From Thermocatellispora tengchongensis (GTDB lineage: Bacteria > Actinomycetota > Actinomycetes > Streptosporangiales > Streptosporangiaceae): 64,000 nt of DNA. Below the pieces are notes generated by a model. That model was not told the DNA's origin. It did not search any database and saw only the letters and a program-made list of their open reading frames with translations. Each line of letters opens with the position of its first letter. Position 1 is the stretch's first letter. This document shows positions 51,324-58,923 of this stretch, piece after piece. The position numbers were made by a program, and so were the translations under genes. The stretch covers positions 62,001 through 126,000 of the forward strand of contig NZ_JACHGN010000028.1 of assembly GCF_014202315.1 (NCBI RefSeq), given 5' to 3'.

Positions 51324-52399
51324 CCCTCGACGCCGCCGAGCCCGTGCGCGCCGATGACGCCCCCGACCCCCTCGACGCCGCGCACAGGTCCATCGAGTAC
51401 ATGTACGAGCGCGGCTGGACCGACGGCCTCCCTGTGGTGCCGGCGACGCGCGAGCTCGTGGACGCGTTCCTCGCCACCACCTCCCGGTCCCCGGAGGAGG
51501 TCATCGGCCGGCTGGACCACCTCAAGCGGCAGGTGACGGTCGAGGTGGCCGCGATCAACGCGGTGATGGCCGGCTGCCGCCCGGAGTACTTCCCGGTGGT
51601 GCTGGCCGCATGGGACGCGCTGATGGCCGAGCGGTCCACCGTGGGCGGCGGCTGGCAGAGCACCAGCGGCCCCGCGCCGCTGATCGTGGTCAACGGCCCG
51701 GTGCGGGCGCGCCTCGGCTTCAACAGCACCGGCGGGGTGTTCGGCCCCGGCTTCCGCGCCAACGCCACCGTGGCCCGGACCATCGGCCTGATCGTACGCA
51801 ACCCGCTCGGCGTGGTGCCGCACGTGCTGGAGCAGGCCACCCAGGGCGTCCCCGGGCGGTGGGCGATGTGCGTCGCCGAGAACGAGGAGGAGAGCCCGTG
51901 GGAGCCCTTCTCCGTGGACGGCGGGGTCGCCGCCGGCGTGGACGCGGTGTCCACCACCCTGGTCAGGACCAGCGAGTTCGTGGACAACCGGCACACCGGC
52001 GACCCCGAGCTGCTGCTGGGCGACTTCGCCGACACCATCGCGCGCACCGGTAGCTGGATCTTCCGGCACGCCAGCGCGGGCGTGGTGTTCTGCCCCGAGC
52101 ACGCGCAGATGCTGGCCGCGGCCGGCATGAGCAAGGCCGACGTACGCGGCTGGCTGCTGGAGCGGAGCGGGCGGTCCAAGGCCGAGCTGGCCCGCGCCGG
52201 CAAGAACGGCCTGTCGGGGAACGTCAGGCGCCAGGACGACGACGGCGAGCTGGAGGGCTTCGACCGGTTCTTCGCCGACGACTCGCCGCGGAACCTGCCG
52301 ATCATCGTGGCCGGGGCCCGCAACGCCGGCATCTCCATGGTCGTCCGGGTGTTCTCCAGTTGGTCGGGCGCCGCCGTCCGCATCGAGCCGCCGCGCTAG
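51320..52399 (+). CDS. Uncharacterised partner of the UGSC protein
   Basis: 359 residues, coupled by ATGA to the UGSC gene. Visible features: MYERGWTDGLPVVPATRELVDAFL near residue 28, VTVEVAAINAVMAGCRPEYFPVVLAAWDALMAE (a conserved single Cys), STSGPAPLIVVNGPVRARLGFNSTGGVFGPGFRANATVARTIGLIVRN, VFCPEHAQMLAAAGMSKADVRGWLLE, and a late IIVAGARNAGISMVVRV. No signal peptide or membrane helix. I recognise the pairing with UGSC genes in actinobacteria but not a fold or reaction. The repeated Gly-rich and NST/NAT segments suggest an enzyme that binds a phosphorylated or carboxylated ligand. Confidence 0.75.
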   Translation: MTLDAAEPVRADDAPDPLDAAHRSIEYMYERGWTDGLPVVPATRELVDAFLATTSRSPEEVIGRLDHLKRQVTVEVAAINAVMAGCRPEYFPVVLAAWDALMAERSTVGGGWQSTSGPAPLIVVNGPVRARLGFNSTGGVFGPGFRANATVARTIGLIVRNPLGVVPHVLEQATQGVPGRWAMCVAENEEESPWEPFSVDGGVAAGVDAVSTTLVRTSEFVDNRHTGDPELLLGDFADTIARTGSWIFRHASAGVVFCPEHAQMLAAAGMSKADVRGWLLERSGRSKAELARAGKNGLSGNVRRQDDDGELEGFDRFFADDSPRNLPIIVAGARNAGISMVVRVFSSWSGAAVRIEPPR

Positions 52400-52426
52400 C
52401 TAGCGGGCACCCCGAACAGCACACAC

Positions 52427-52462
52427 AACGGCGGCCACCGGGTTCTCCCGGTGGCCGCCGTT
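52427..52462. terminator. Bidirectional terminator between the UGSC operon and the importer
   Basis: AACGGCGGCCACCGGG, loop TTCT, CCCGGTGGCCGCCGTT: a perfect 16-bp stem centred in the 75-bp gap between convergent genes. Confidence 0.85.
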
Positions 52463-52474
52463 CTCATGTCCCGC

Positions 52475-54073
52475 CTACGAATCGCTCAGCCACACGTCCG
52501 CGAGCCGCCTGCCCTGGTAGATCGGGCTCGGCCACAGATCCCGCACCCGGTCGCGGGAGATGGAGTAGTCGAACTTCTGGATCGGGTAGACGGCCTGGAC
52601 GATCTGCGTCTCCATCCGCACCTGCATCTGCCGGTAGATCTCGTTGCGCTTGTCCTCGTCCAGCTCGGCGCGCGACCGTTCGAGGAGCCTGTTCAGCTCG
52701 GCGTCGTCGACCTGGGTGTAGTTCTCCAGCGACTGGGGCTCGAAGTCGCGCCACACCTGGTCGGGCAGGTGCACGCCGCGCAGCGCCTTGGCCATGGCGA
52801 AGTCGTGGTTGCGGCGCCGCTCGATGCCGGTGCCCGGATCGACCATCTCGATCTCCATCTTGACGCCGATCTTGGCCAGGTCGTCCTGTATCCACTGCGC
52901 CTCGCGGACGTCCTCGTCATCGACGCGCTGCACCATCAGCTTGGTCGTGAAACCGTTCGGCAGGCCCGCCTGCGCCAGCAGCGCCTTGGCGCCCTGCGGG
53001 TCGTACGGCCGCAGCCTCATGACCTCCTCCCGGGGCAGCGCGGCCGGGGTGATGTCCGGCCGCAGCATCGAGGTCAGGTTGTAGCGGCCCCGGATGTTCT
53101 CCCCCATGCCGGCCCAGTCGACGGCCCGCACCACGGCCTGCCGCACCCGCACGTCGTCGAACGGCTCCACCTTCGGGTTGATGTAGATGCTGACCGGGGC
53201 GCCCGGTGTTTCGCTGACCTGGAAGCCCTTGGATTCGAGCTGCTTGGCCACGTTCACGTCGCTGGTGGTCCCGACGTCCACGCGCCCGCTGCGCAGCGCC
53301 GCGGTGACGGCCGCGATGTCGGTCATGATCGGACGCCGGATCTCATCCAGGTAGGGCCGGCCCGGGATGAAGTAGTCGGGGTTCTTCTTCAGCACCCACT
53401 CGACGTCCGGGGTGTGCCGGTCCAGCATGAACGGGCCGGTCCCGATCGCCTTGGTCTTCAGGTCGAACTCGCCCTCGACGCCCTCGCGGGGCAGGATCAT
53501 GTTGAAGTGGTAGGCGAGGTAGTCCAGCAGCGGGCTGTAGGGCCGCTTCAGCTTGAACACCACGGTGTGCTCGTCGGGCGCCTCGATGACGCGGACCGGC
53601 TCGATCATCCACTGGTGGACCATGGTGGCCTTCTTCAGCCCCTCGAAGGTGGCCACCACGTCGTCGGAGGTGAACGGGCGCCCGTTCACCGGAGGGATAT
53701 CGTGCCAGCGCACGTCGTCGCGCAGCTTGAAGGTGTAGGTGAGCCCGTCCTTGGAGATCTCCCACGACTCGGCCAGGTCGGGCACGATCTCCAGCGACCT
53801 GGTGTCCGGGCCGGTCTTGACGTCCACCAGCTTGCTGTAGACGGTGCCCGACAGCAGCCCCATCAGCGTCGGATCGCTGCTGGTCAGCGGGTTGAGCCCG
53901 CGGGTGACCTCCGAGGGAAGCTGGAGCACCAGAGTGCCGCCCGCCTGGGGTCTGCCGGCCGGGGCCGCCTTGCCGTCGTCACCGCCGCCGCCGCTGCCGC
54001 AGGCCGACAGGGTCAACGCCGCGGCGAGGGCTGCGCCCAGCAGCGTACGGCGGCGCTTCCACGAGAGGTTCAA
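52475..54073 (-). CDS. ABC transporter substrate-binding lipoprotein (SBP_bac_5)
   Basis: 533 codons from TTG 54073, with GGAGG eight bases upstream; TTG 54088 is an alternative. Lipoprotein signal LSWKRRRTLLGAALAAALTLSACGS with lipobox LSAC. Family-5 binding domain: GGTLVLQLPSEVTRGLNPLTSSDPTLMGLLSGTVYSKLV, IVPDLAESWEISKDGLTYTFKLRDDVRWHD, then FNMILPREGVEGEFDLKTKAIGTGPF. It captures the substrate for the permeases encoded upstream. Last gene of the five-gene minus-strand operon. Family-5 proteins bind oligopeptides, but also nickel, heme or glycosides. Confidence 0.92.
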   Translation of the reverse strand: MNLSWKRRRTLLGAALAAALTLSACGSGGGGDDGKAAPAGRPQAGGTLVLQLPSEVTRGLNPLTSSDPTLMGLLSGTVYSKLVDVKTGPDTRSLEIVPDLAESWEISKDGLTYTFKLRDDVRWHDIPPVNGRPFTSDDVVATFEGLKKATMVHQWMIEPVRVIEAPDEHTVVFKLKRPYSPLLDYLAYHFNMILPREGVEGEFDLKTKAIGTGPFMLDRHTPDVEWVLKKNPDYFIPGRPYLDEIRRPIMTDIAAVTAALRSGRVDVGTTSDVNVAKQLESKGFQVSETPGAPVSIYINPKVEPFDDVRVRQAVVRAVDWAGMGENIRGRYNLTSMLRPDITPAALPREEVMRLRPYDPQGAKALLAQAGLPNGFTTKLMVQRVDDEDVREAQWIQDDLAKIGVKMEIEMVDPGTGIERRRNHDFAMAKALRGVHLPDQVWRDFEPQSLENYTQVDDAELNRLLERSRAELDEDKRNEIYRQMQVRMETQIVQAVYPIQKFDYSISRDRVRDLWPSPIYQGRRLADVWLSDS

Positions 54074-54092
54074 TGCTCCCGCCTCCAATCGT

Positions 54093-55160
54093 TCATCGTG
54101 CGTGGGTACGGCCGGAGGCGCCGGCCCGTACGTCGGTGGGGTCGATGCGCTCGGTGGCGCGGGCCAGGCTCGGGGCCAGCCGGGACAGCGCCCGGCGCCC
54201 CCACCACGGGCCCGTGATCCGGCCCAGGGCCGGCCGCTGCACGCGCGGGTCGAGATGGTCGCGCAGGGCGTCGCCGAGCAGGTTGAAACTGAAGACCGCG
54301 AGCGAGAGCGCCACGGCGGGCACGATGATCATCCAGGGCGCGCGTTCGACGTAGCGCACCCCTTCCGAGAGCATCAGACCCCAGGACGGGGTGGGCGGCG
54401 GCGCGCCGATGCCGAGGAAGCTCAGCGCCGACTCCGCGATGATCACACCGGCGAAGATCAGGCTGCCCAGGGTGAACACCGAGGCCAGGATGTTGGGCAG
54501 CACGTGCAGCGCCAGGATGCGCGGCGCGTGCGCCCCGGTGGCGCGGGCCGCCTCGACGTAGGGCTCCTGGCGGACCCGCAGCGTCTCGGCCCGTGCGATC
54601 CGGTTGAACGACGGCGTGATCACCACCGCGAGGGCGATGATCGTGTTGCGTACCGACGGGCCCAGGATCACCGCGATGAACAGCAGCAGCACGATCCCGG
54701 GGACGGCCTGGACGGCGTCCATCACCCGCTGCACCACCAGGTCCGGCACCCGGCCGAAGTAGCCGGAGACCACGCCGATCGCGGTGCCGAGCACCAGGCT
54801 GACGGCCGTGGTCGCCAGGCCGATGATCAGCGACGTGCGGGCGCCGTGGATCGTCCGGCTCAGCACGTCGCGGCCCAGGTCGTCGGTCCCGAGCGGGAAC
54901 GTTCCCGAGGGCGGCTCCAGGATGTCCCGGCGGAACTGCTCCAGCGGGTCGTGCGGGGCGATCCACGGCGCGGCCAGCGCCACCAGCACGAACACGCAGA
55001 TCAGCAGCAACGCGGTGGCGCCCAGCGGCTGGGCGCGGGCGAACCCGCGCAACGCCTTCAGCGCGCGCCGCACACCGTCCCGGCGCGGCTCGGCCACCGG
55101 CCCGGCCTTGCGCACGGGCCGCACCGCCGCCTTCTCCGGCAGCGTCTGCTTCGGGGTCAC
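54093..55160 (-). CDS. ABC transporter permease, DppC/OppC-like
   Basis: 355 residues from GTG 55160, GTGA overlap with the DppB-like gene. N-terminal cytoplasmic stretch of about 45 residues, then TM1 (ATALLLICVFVLVALAAPWIAP) and the OppC signature FPLGTDDLGRDVLSRTIHGARTSL. Five more helices and the coupling loop EPYVEAARATGAHAPRILALHVLPNI follow. The C-terminal tail is longer than usual (about 45 polar residues after FNLLGDALRDHLDPRV). Inner-membrane half of the import channel. Confidence 0.93.
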   Translation of the reverse strand: MTPKQTLPEKAAVRPVRKAGPVAEPRRDGVRRALKALRGFARAQPLGATALLLICVFVLVALAAPWIAPHDPLEQFRRDILEPPSGTFPLGTDDLGRDVLSRTIHGARTSLIIGLATTAVSLVLGTAIGVVSGYFGRVPDLVVQRVMDAVQAVPGIVLLLFIAVILGPSVRNTIIALAVVITPSFNRIARAETLRVRQEPYVEAARATGAHAPRILALHVLPNILASVFTLGSLIFAGVIIAESALSFLGIGAPPPTPSWGLMLSEGVRYVERAPWMIIVPAVALSLAVFSFNLLGDALRDHLDPRVQRPALGRITGPWWGRRALSRLAPSLARATERIDPTDVRAGASGRTHAR

Positions 55161-56116
55161 GACAGCGCCCTCCCGGTACGAATCCGCGGATCGACCAGCG
55201 CGTACAGCAGGTCGAGGAGAATGATCGTGATGACGAACAGGCCGGCGTAGAAGATCGTGCAGGCCACCACCACCGGGTAGTCCCGGTCGAGCACCGCCTG
55301 GTAGATGAGCTGTCCGGTGCCGGGGAGCGCGAACATCTGCTCGATGATCACCGTCCCGCCGAGCACGGTGGCCAGCTCCAGCCCGAGCAGCGTGAGCACC
55401 GCGATCGTGGAGTTGCGCAGCGCGTGCTTGACCACCACGGTGCGCTCCCGCACTCCCTTGGCGCGCACCGTGCGGATGTAGTCCGACCCCAGCGACTCCA
55501 GCATCGACGAGCGCGTCAGCCGGGCCACCGCGGCCATCCCCCCGGTCCCCAGCGCGAGCACCGGGATCGCGATCTGCTGCGCCCATCCGGCGAAGTCCTC
55601 GCCCGGCCCGGCGTACACGATGGGCGGCGACCAGGCGAACCACAGCGCGAGCATCGTCAGCACCAGCAGGGCGACCACGAAGTTCGGCACCGACAGGAAC
55701 GCCACCGCGAACAGCCGCATCGCGCCGTCCACCGCCGAGCCCCGGGTGACCGCGGCGACGACGCCGAGGGCGATCCCGAGCAGCGAGCCGACCAGCATCG
55801 CCAGCAGGCCGAGCTGCACGGTCACCGGGACGCGGGCCAGGAACATCTCGACCACGGGCTCCCCGCTGTAGAAGGAAACGCCCAGGTCTCCCCGCGCCGC
55901 GTTCCCGAGCCAGTCCCACAACTGCGCCCACACCGGGGCGTCCAGCCCGAACTCCGCGCGCAGCGCGTCGGCCTCCGCCCTGCTCACCCCGGTGTCCTGC
56001 AACTGCAGGCTCACCGCGTCGCCGGGCACCAGCCGCATGACCACGAACACGAACACCGTGACCAGGAGCATGACCACGGCGCCGTAGCCCAGCCTGCGCA
56101 GGGTGTAGCCGATCAT
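55157..56116 (-). CDS. ABC transporter permease, DppB/OppB-like
   Basis: 319 residues from ATG 56116 (GGAGGGGGG upstream). TM1 GAVVMLLVTVFVFVVMRLVPGDAVSLQL has the OppB pattern (VPGDA). Coupling loop TRSSMLESLGSDYIRTVRAKGVRERTVVVKHALRN. Six helices. The start overlaps the ATPase stop by ATGA. Pairs with the DppC-like permease. Confidence 0.93.
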   Translation of the reverse strand: MIGYTLRRLGYGAVVMLLVTVFVFVVMRLVPGDAVSLQLQDTGVSRAEADALRAEFGLDAPVWAQLWDWLGNAARGDLGVSFYSGEPVVEMFLARVPVTVQLGLLAMLVGSLLGIALGVVAAVTRGSAVDGAMRLFAVAFLSVPNFVVALLVLTMLALWFAWSPPIVYAGPGEDFAGWAQQIAIPVLALGTGGMAAVARLTRSSMLESLGSDYIRTVRAKGVRERTVVVKHALRNSTIAVLTLLGLELATVLGGTVIIEQMFALPGTGQLIYQAVLDRDYPVVVACTIFYAGLFVITIILLDLLYALVDPRIRTGRALS

Positions 56117-57189
56117 CGCTGACCCCCCTCCTCTCCGGCGTCGAACGCTCCGGGGCCGGACGCTCTGGGGCCGGACTCTGCGCGGCCGGACTCGCCGGGG
56201 TCGTACAGGTGACAGGCCACGGTGCGGCCGGCCGAGATCCGGCGCATCGCGGGCGCCTCCTCGCGGCAGCGCGGCATCGCGCGCGGGCAGCGGGGGTGGA
56301 ACCGGCATCCCGGCGGGGGATCGCTCGGGCTGGCCGGCTCGCCCCGGGGCACCGGGCGGTGCCGGTCGTCGCCGATCCGCTCGGGGGCGAACTCCGGTAC
56401 GGCGGAGACCAGCATCTCCGTGTACGGGTGGCGCGGATCGGCGAACAGCGCGTCGCCGTCGCCCCGTTCCACGATCTCCCCGAGGTACATCACGCAGACC
56501 TCGTCGGCCATGTACCGCACGACGTTGAGATCGTGCGCGATGAACAGGTAGGACAGGCCCAGCTCGGCCTGGAGCCGCTTGAGCAGGTTCAGTACCTGGG
56601 CCTGCACCGACACGTCGAGCGCCGAGACGGCCTCGTCGCAGACGATCAGATCCGGGTCGGTCGCCAGCGCGCGGGCGATGCCGATGCGCTGCGCCTGCCC
56701 GCCGGAGAACTGGTGGGAGAATCGGTACAAATCGCCCGCGCCGAGCCCGACCCGCTCCAGCAGCTCCACCACCCGGTCCACCTGGGCCCTGCCCTTGGCG
56801 ATCCGGTGCACGGCGAGCGGTTCCCCCACCGCGTCGATCACCCGCATCCGGGGGTTCAGCGAGCCGAGCGGGTCCTGGAAGACGATCTGCATCCGCCGCC
56901 GCAGCGCCCGCATCTCGCCCCGCGAGGCCCGCCGCAGATCGACGCCGTCGAAGGTCAGCTCGCCCGAGGTCGGTTCGAGCAGGCGCAGGGCCAGCCGGGC
57001 GACCGTGGACTTCCCGGACCCGGATTCGCCCACCAGCCCAACCGTACGGCCCCGCGGGATCTTCAGGGAGACGCCGTTGACCGCGTGCACCACGCTGCGC
57101 CGGGAGCGGAAGTGCTTGACCAGGTCGCGCGCCTCGAACAGCGGCGGCGCCGCCACCGGAGCCTCCACCGCCGTCGCGTCACCCCGCAC
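56113..57189 (-). CDS. ABC transporter ATPase, OppF/DppF-like
   Basis: 358 residues from GTG 57189 with GGGAGGTG upstream. Walker A GESGSGKS, Q-loop IVFQDPLGSLNPRM, signature FSGGQAQR (FSGGQ in place of LSGGQ), Walker B LIVCDEAVSALD, H-loop AHD. The C-terminal oligopeptide-ATPase tail has the cysteine set CRFHPRCPRAMPRC, a probable iron-sulfur or zinc site in this family. Ends in a Glu/Gly/Arg-rich tail. The first residues overlap the OppD gene by 11 bases. Confidence 0.93.
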   Translation of the reverse strand: MRGDATAVEAPVAAPPLFEARDLVKHFRSRRSVVHAVNGVSLKIPRGRTVGLVGESGSGKSTVARLALRLLEPTSGELTFDGVDLRRASRGEMRALRRRMQIVFQDPLGSLNPRMRVIDAVGEPLAVHRIAKGRAQVDRVVELLERVGLGAGDLYRFSHQFSGGQAQRIGIARALATDPDLIVCDEAVSALDVSVQAQVLNLLKRLQAELGLSYLFIAHDLNVVRYMADEVCVMYLGEIVERGDGDALFADPRHPYTEMLVSAVPEFAPERIGDDRHRPVPRGEPASPSDPPPGCRFHPRCPRAMPRCREEAPAMRRISAGRTVACHLYDPGESGRAESGPRASGPGAFDAGEEGGQR

Positions 57190-58201
57190 GGCGCACCTCC
57201 CCGCCCACCGCCGCGGCCGAGCCCGCCCAGGGGGCGTCGTGCAGCCAGCACCGGCTCGCCCGCCGCGCGCCCAGGTCGTACAGCGGGGGTTCCTCCTCCG
57301 CGCACCGGTCCTGCGCCGACGGGCAGCGCGGGTGGAACCGGCAGCCGGGGGGCGCCGCCGCGGGCGTCGGCACGCTCCCGGGGATGGCCGCCATGGGCCG
57401 GTCCCGCGGGGTGGCGGGCGTCGGGATCGACGCGATCAACGCCTGGGTGTACGGATTGCGCGGCGCGCGCAGCACCTCGGCCACCGGGCCGTGCTCCACC
57501 ACCCGCCCGGCGTACATCACCACGACGCGGTCGGCCATCTCGGCCACGACCGCCATGTCATGGGTGATGAGCAGCAACGCCGTGCCGTGGTCGCGGCGCA
57601 TCCTGCGCAGCAGGTCCAGGATCTGCGCCTCGACGGTCACGTCCAGCGCCGTCGTGGGCTCGTCGGCGATGATCAGCGCCGGCTCGCAGGTCAGGGCGAT
57701 GGCCACCATGACCCGCTGCTGCTGGCCGCCGGACAGCTCGTGCGGGTAGGCCCGCATGCGCCGCTCCGGGTCCGGCAGCCCGACCTCCCGCAACAGCTCC
57801 ACGGCGCGCGTCCGCGCGGCCCGCCGCGGCATCGGCCGGTGCGCCCGCAGCGCCTCGGCCACCTGGTCGCCGATCGTGAACAGCGGGTCCAGGGAGCTCA
57901 TCGGGTTCTGGAAGATCATGGCGATGTCGGCGCCGCGCAGCCGCCGCAGCCGCTCCGCATCGGCCCCGACCAGCTCCTCGCCCCGCAACAGCACCGAGCC
58001 CGCCGCGCTGCCGCCCGGGGCGAGCAGTCCCAGCACCGCGAGCGACATCACGCTCTTGCCGGAACCGGACTCACCGACGACCGCGACCGTCTCACCGGCC
58101 GAGACCGTGAACGACACACCGGCGACGGCGTCCACCGGTCCTGCCGGGCTCGGGAATCGGACGTACAGATCATTAACTTCGAGCAGCGGTGGTGACGGCA
58201 C
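57179..58201 (-). CDS. ABC transporter ATPase, OppD/DppD-like
   Basis: 340 residues from GTG 58201 with AAGGAG nine bases upstream. Walker A GESGSGKS, Q-loop MIFQNPMSSLDPLF, signature LSGGQQQR, Walker B LIIADEPTTALD, H-loop THD, then the Cys tail CRFHPRCPSAQDRC. First gene of the five-gene importer operon (OppD-OppF-OppB-OppC-binding protein), all linked by short overlaps or gaps under 25 bases. The operon promoter must lie in the 720-bp region upstream. Confidence 0.93.
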   Translation of the reverse strand: MPSPPLLEVNDLYVRFPSPAGPVDAVAGVSFTVSAGETVAVVGESGSGKSVMSLAVLGLLAPGGSAAGSVLLRGEELVGADAERLRRLRGADIAMIFQNPMSSLDPLFTIGDQVAEALRAHRPMPRRAARTRAVELLREVGLPDPERRMRAYPHELSGGQQQRVMVAIALTCEPALIIADEPTTALDVTVEAQILDLLRRMRRDHGTALLLITHDMAVVAEMADRVVVMYAGRVVEHGPVAEVLRAPRNPYTQALIASIPTPATPRDRPMAAIPGSVPTPAAAPPGCRFHPRCPSAQDRCAEEEPPLYDLGARRASRCWLHDAPWAGSAAAVGGEVRRAG

Positions 58202-58533
58202 CGTCGTCGCTCCTTCGTCATCGGGAAATCGCAGGGGAAGGCGGCCCGCGTGGCCGAAACGCCGCCCATCGGCGGGGCGGGGCCCGCTCCTCGGCCCGGC
58301 GCCACCCGCTCCAGGGGCGCGAGGAACGGCTTCGCGTTCATCGGGGTGACCAACTCGTCGAGACAGTGCGTCTCCGCCGCGGCGGAGGTGACCGGGTGAG
58401 ATCGACGATCGACTCGCTACGGGCATCCCCTCCGGTACGCGCGCCGGCCGGGCGGTGCGGGGGCATCGCCGCGCCCTGGCTGTGACTCTTGTCACGCCAC
58501 TATGAGCTGCGGGAATTGGGCTCGCCACAGCCC

Positions 58534-58548
58534 TTTCGCCCTGCGAAA
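58534..58548. promoter_or_regulatory. Perfect inverted repeat upstream of the importer operon
   Basis: TTTCGC, CCT, GCGAAA, followed at once by ATTTCACGC. TTTC...GCGAAA matches the ends of the repeat at 47354-47369. Possible third operator of the same regulon. Confidence 0.4.
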
Positions 58549-58825
58549 AGATTTCACGCCCGCACGCGCCGCCCGGTTACGGCCACACTCGCGACCACCG
58601 GGACACGAGGGATGAGCGGCGACACGCGACGCCGGGTGCCAGGCACCTGCCCGCAGCACCACCTGACGCCGCAACACGCAGGTAAACCGCTTGCACGAGA
58701 TGCGTCCACGCGCCCGGCGAGGTGTCCGCATCCCTGCCGAAGCGCCTGCTCGTACGCCCTGGATCGTCTCAGGGTCACACGCTGCGGCAATGCATTGCAA
58801 GCGTATCCATGCCAAAACCTCCCAC

Positions 58826-58874
58826 TTGACATGCATCGAGACGCGTGCTGCGATCCCTTCTTAGTAAACGGTTA
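58826..58874 (+). promoter_or_regulatory. Lyase promoter with LacI-type operator
   Basis: TTGACA (58826-58831), 17 bases, TGCGAT (58849-58854). Predicted start near 58861. TAAACGGTTA (58865-58874), just downstream, fits the LacI-family core AAnCGnTT; TAAACCGCTTGCA at 58683-58695 has the same core. No LacI gene is in the window. Confidence 0.45.
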
Positions 58875-58923
58875 AACACGTGGCCGTTTCAGCGACGTTA
58901 CGCCTACCCGAGCGGAGCCCCCC

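Larger units (their letters stand above)
58202..58923. other. Large control region between the importer and the lyase genes
   Basis: 722 bases without a credible gene; a 128-codon frame at 58489-58875 is Arg/Pro/Cys-rich with no ribosome site or family. The region must carry the promoter of the importer (minus) and of the lyases (plus). Visible elements: TTTCGC-CCT-GCGAAA at 58534-58548, TAAACCGCTTGCA at 58683-58695 and TTGCAAGCGTAT at 58796-58806, plus the promoter and operator described at 58826-58874. It is noticeably less GC-rich after 58800. Confidence 0.55.

Noticed and set aside
58489..58875. 128-codon plus-strand ORF in the lyase/importer intergenic region
   Set aside because: Arg/Pro/Cys-rich with no ribosome site; it overlaps the lyase promoter and operator.
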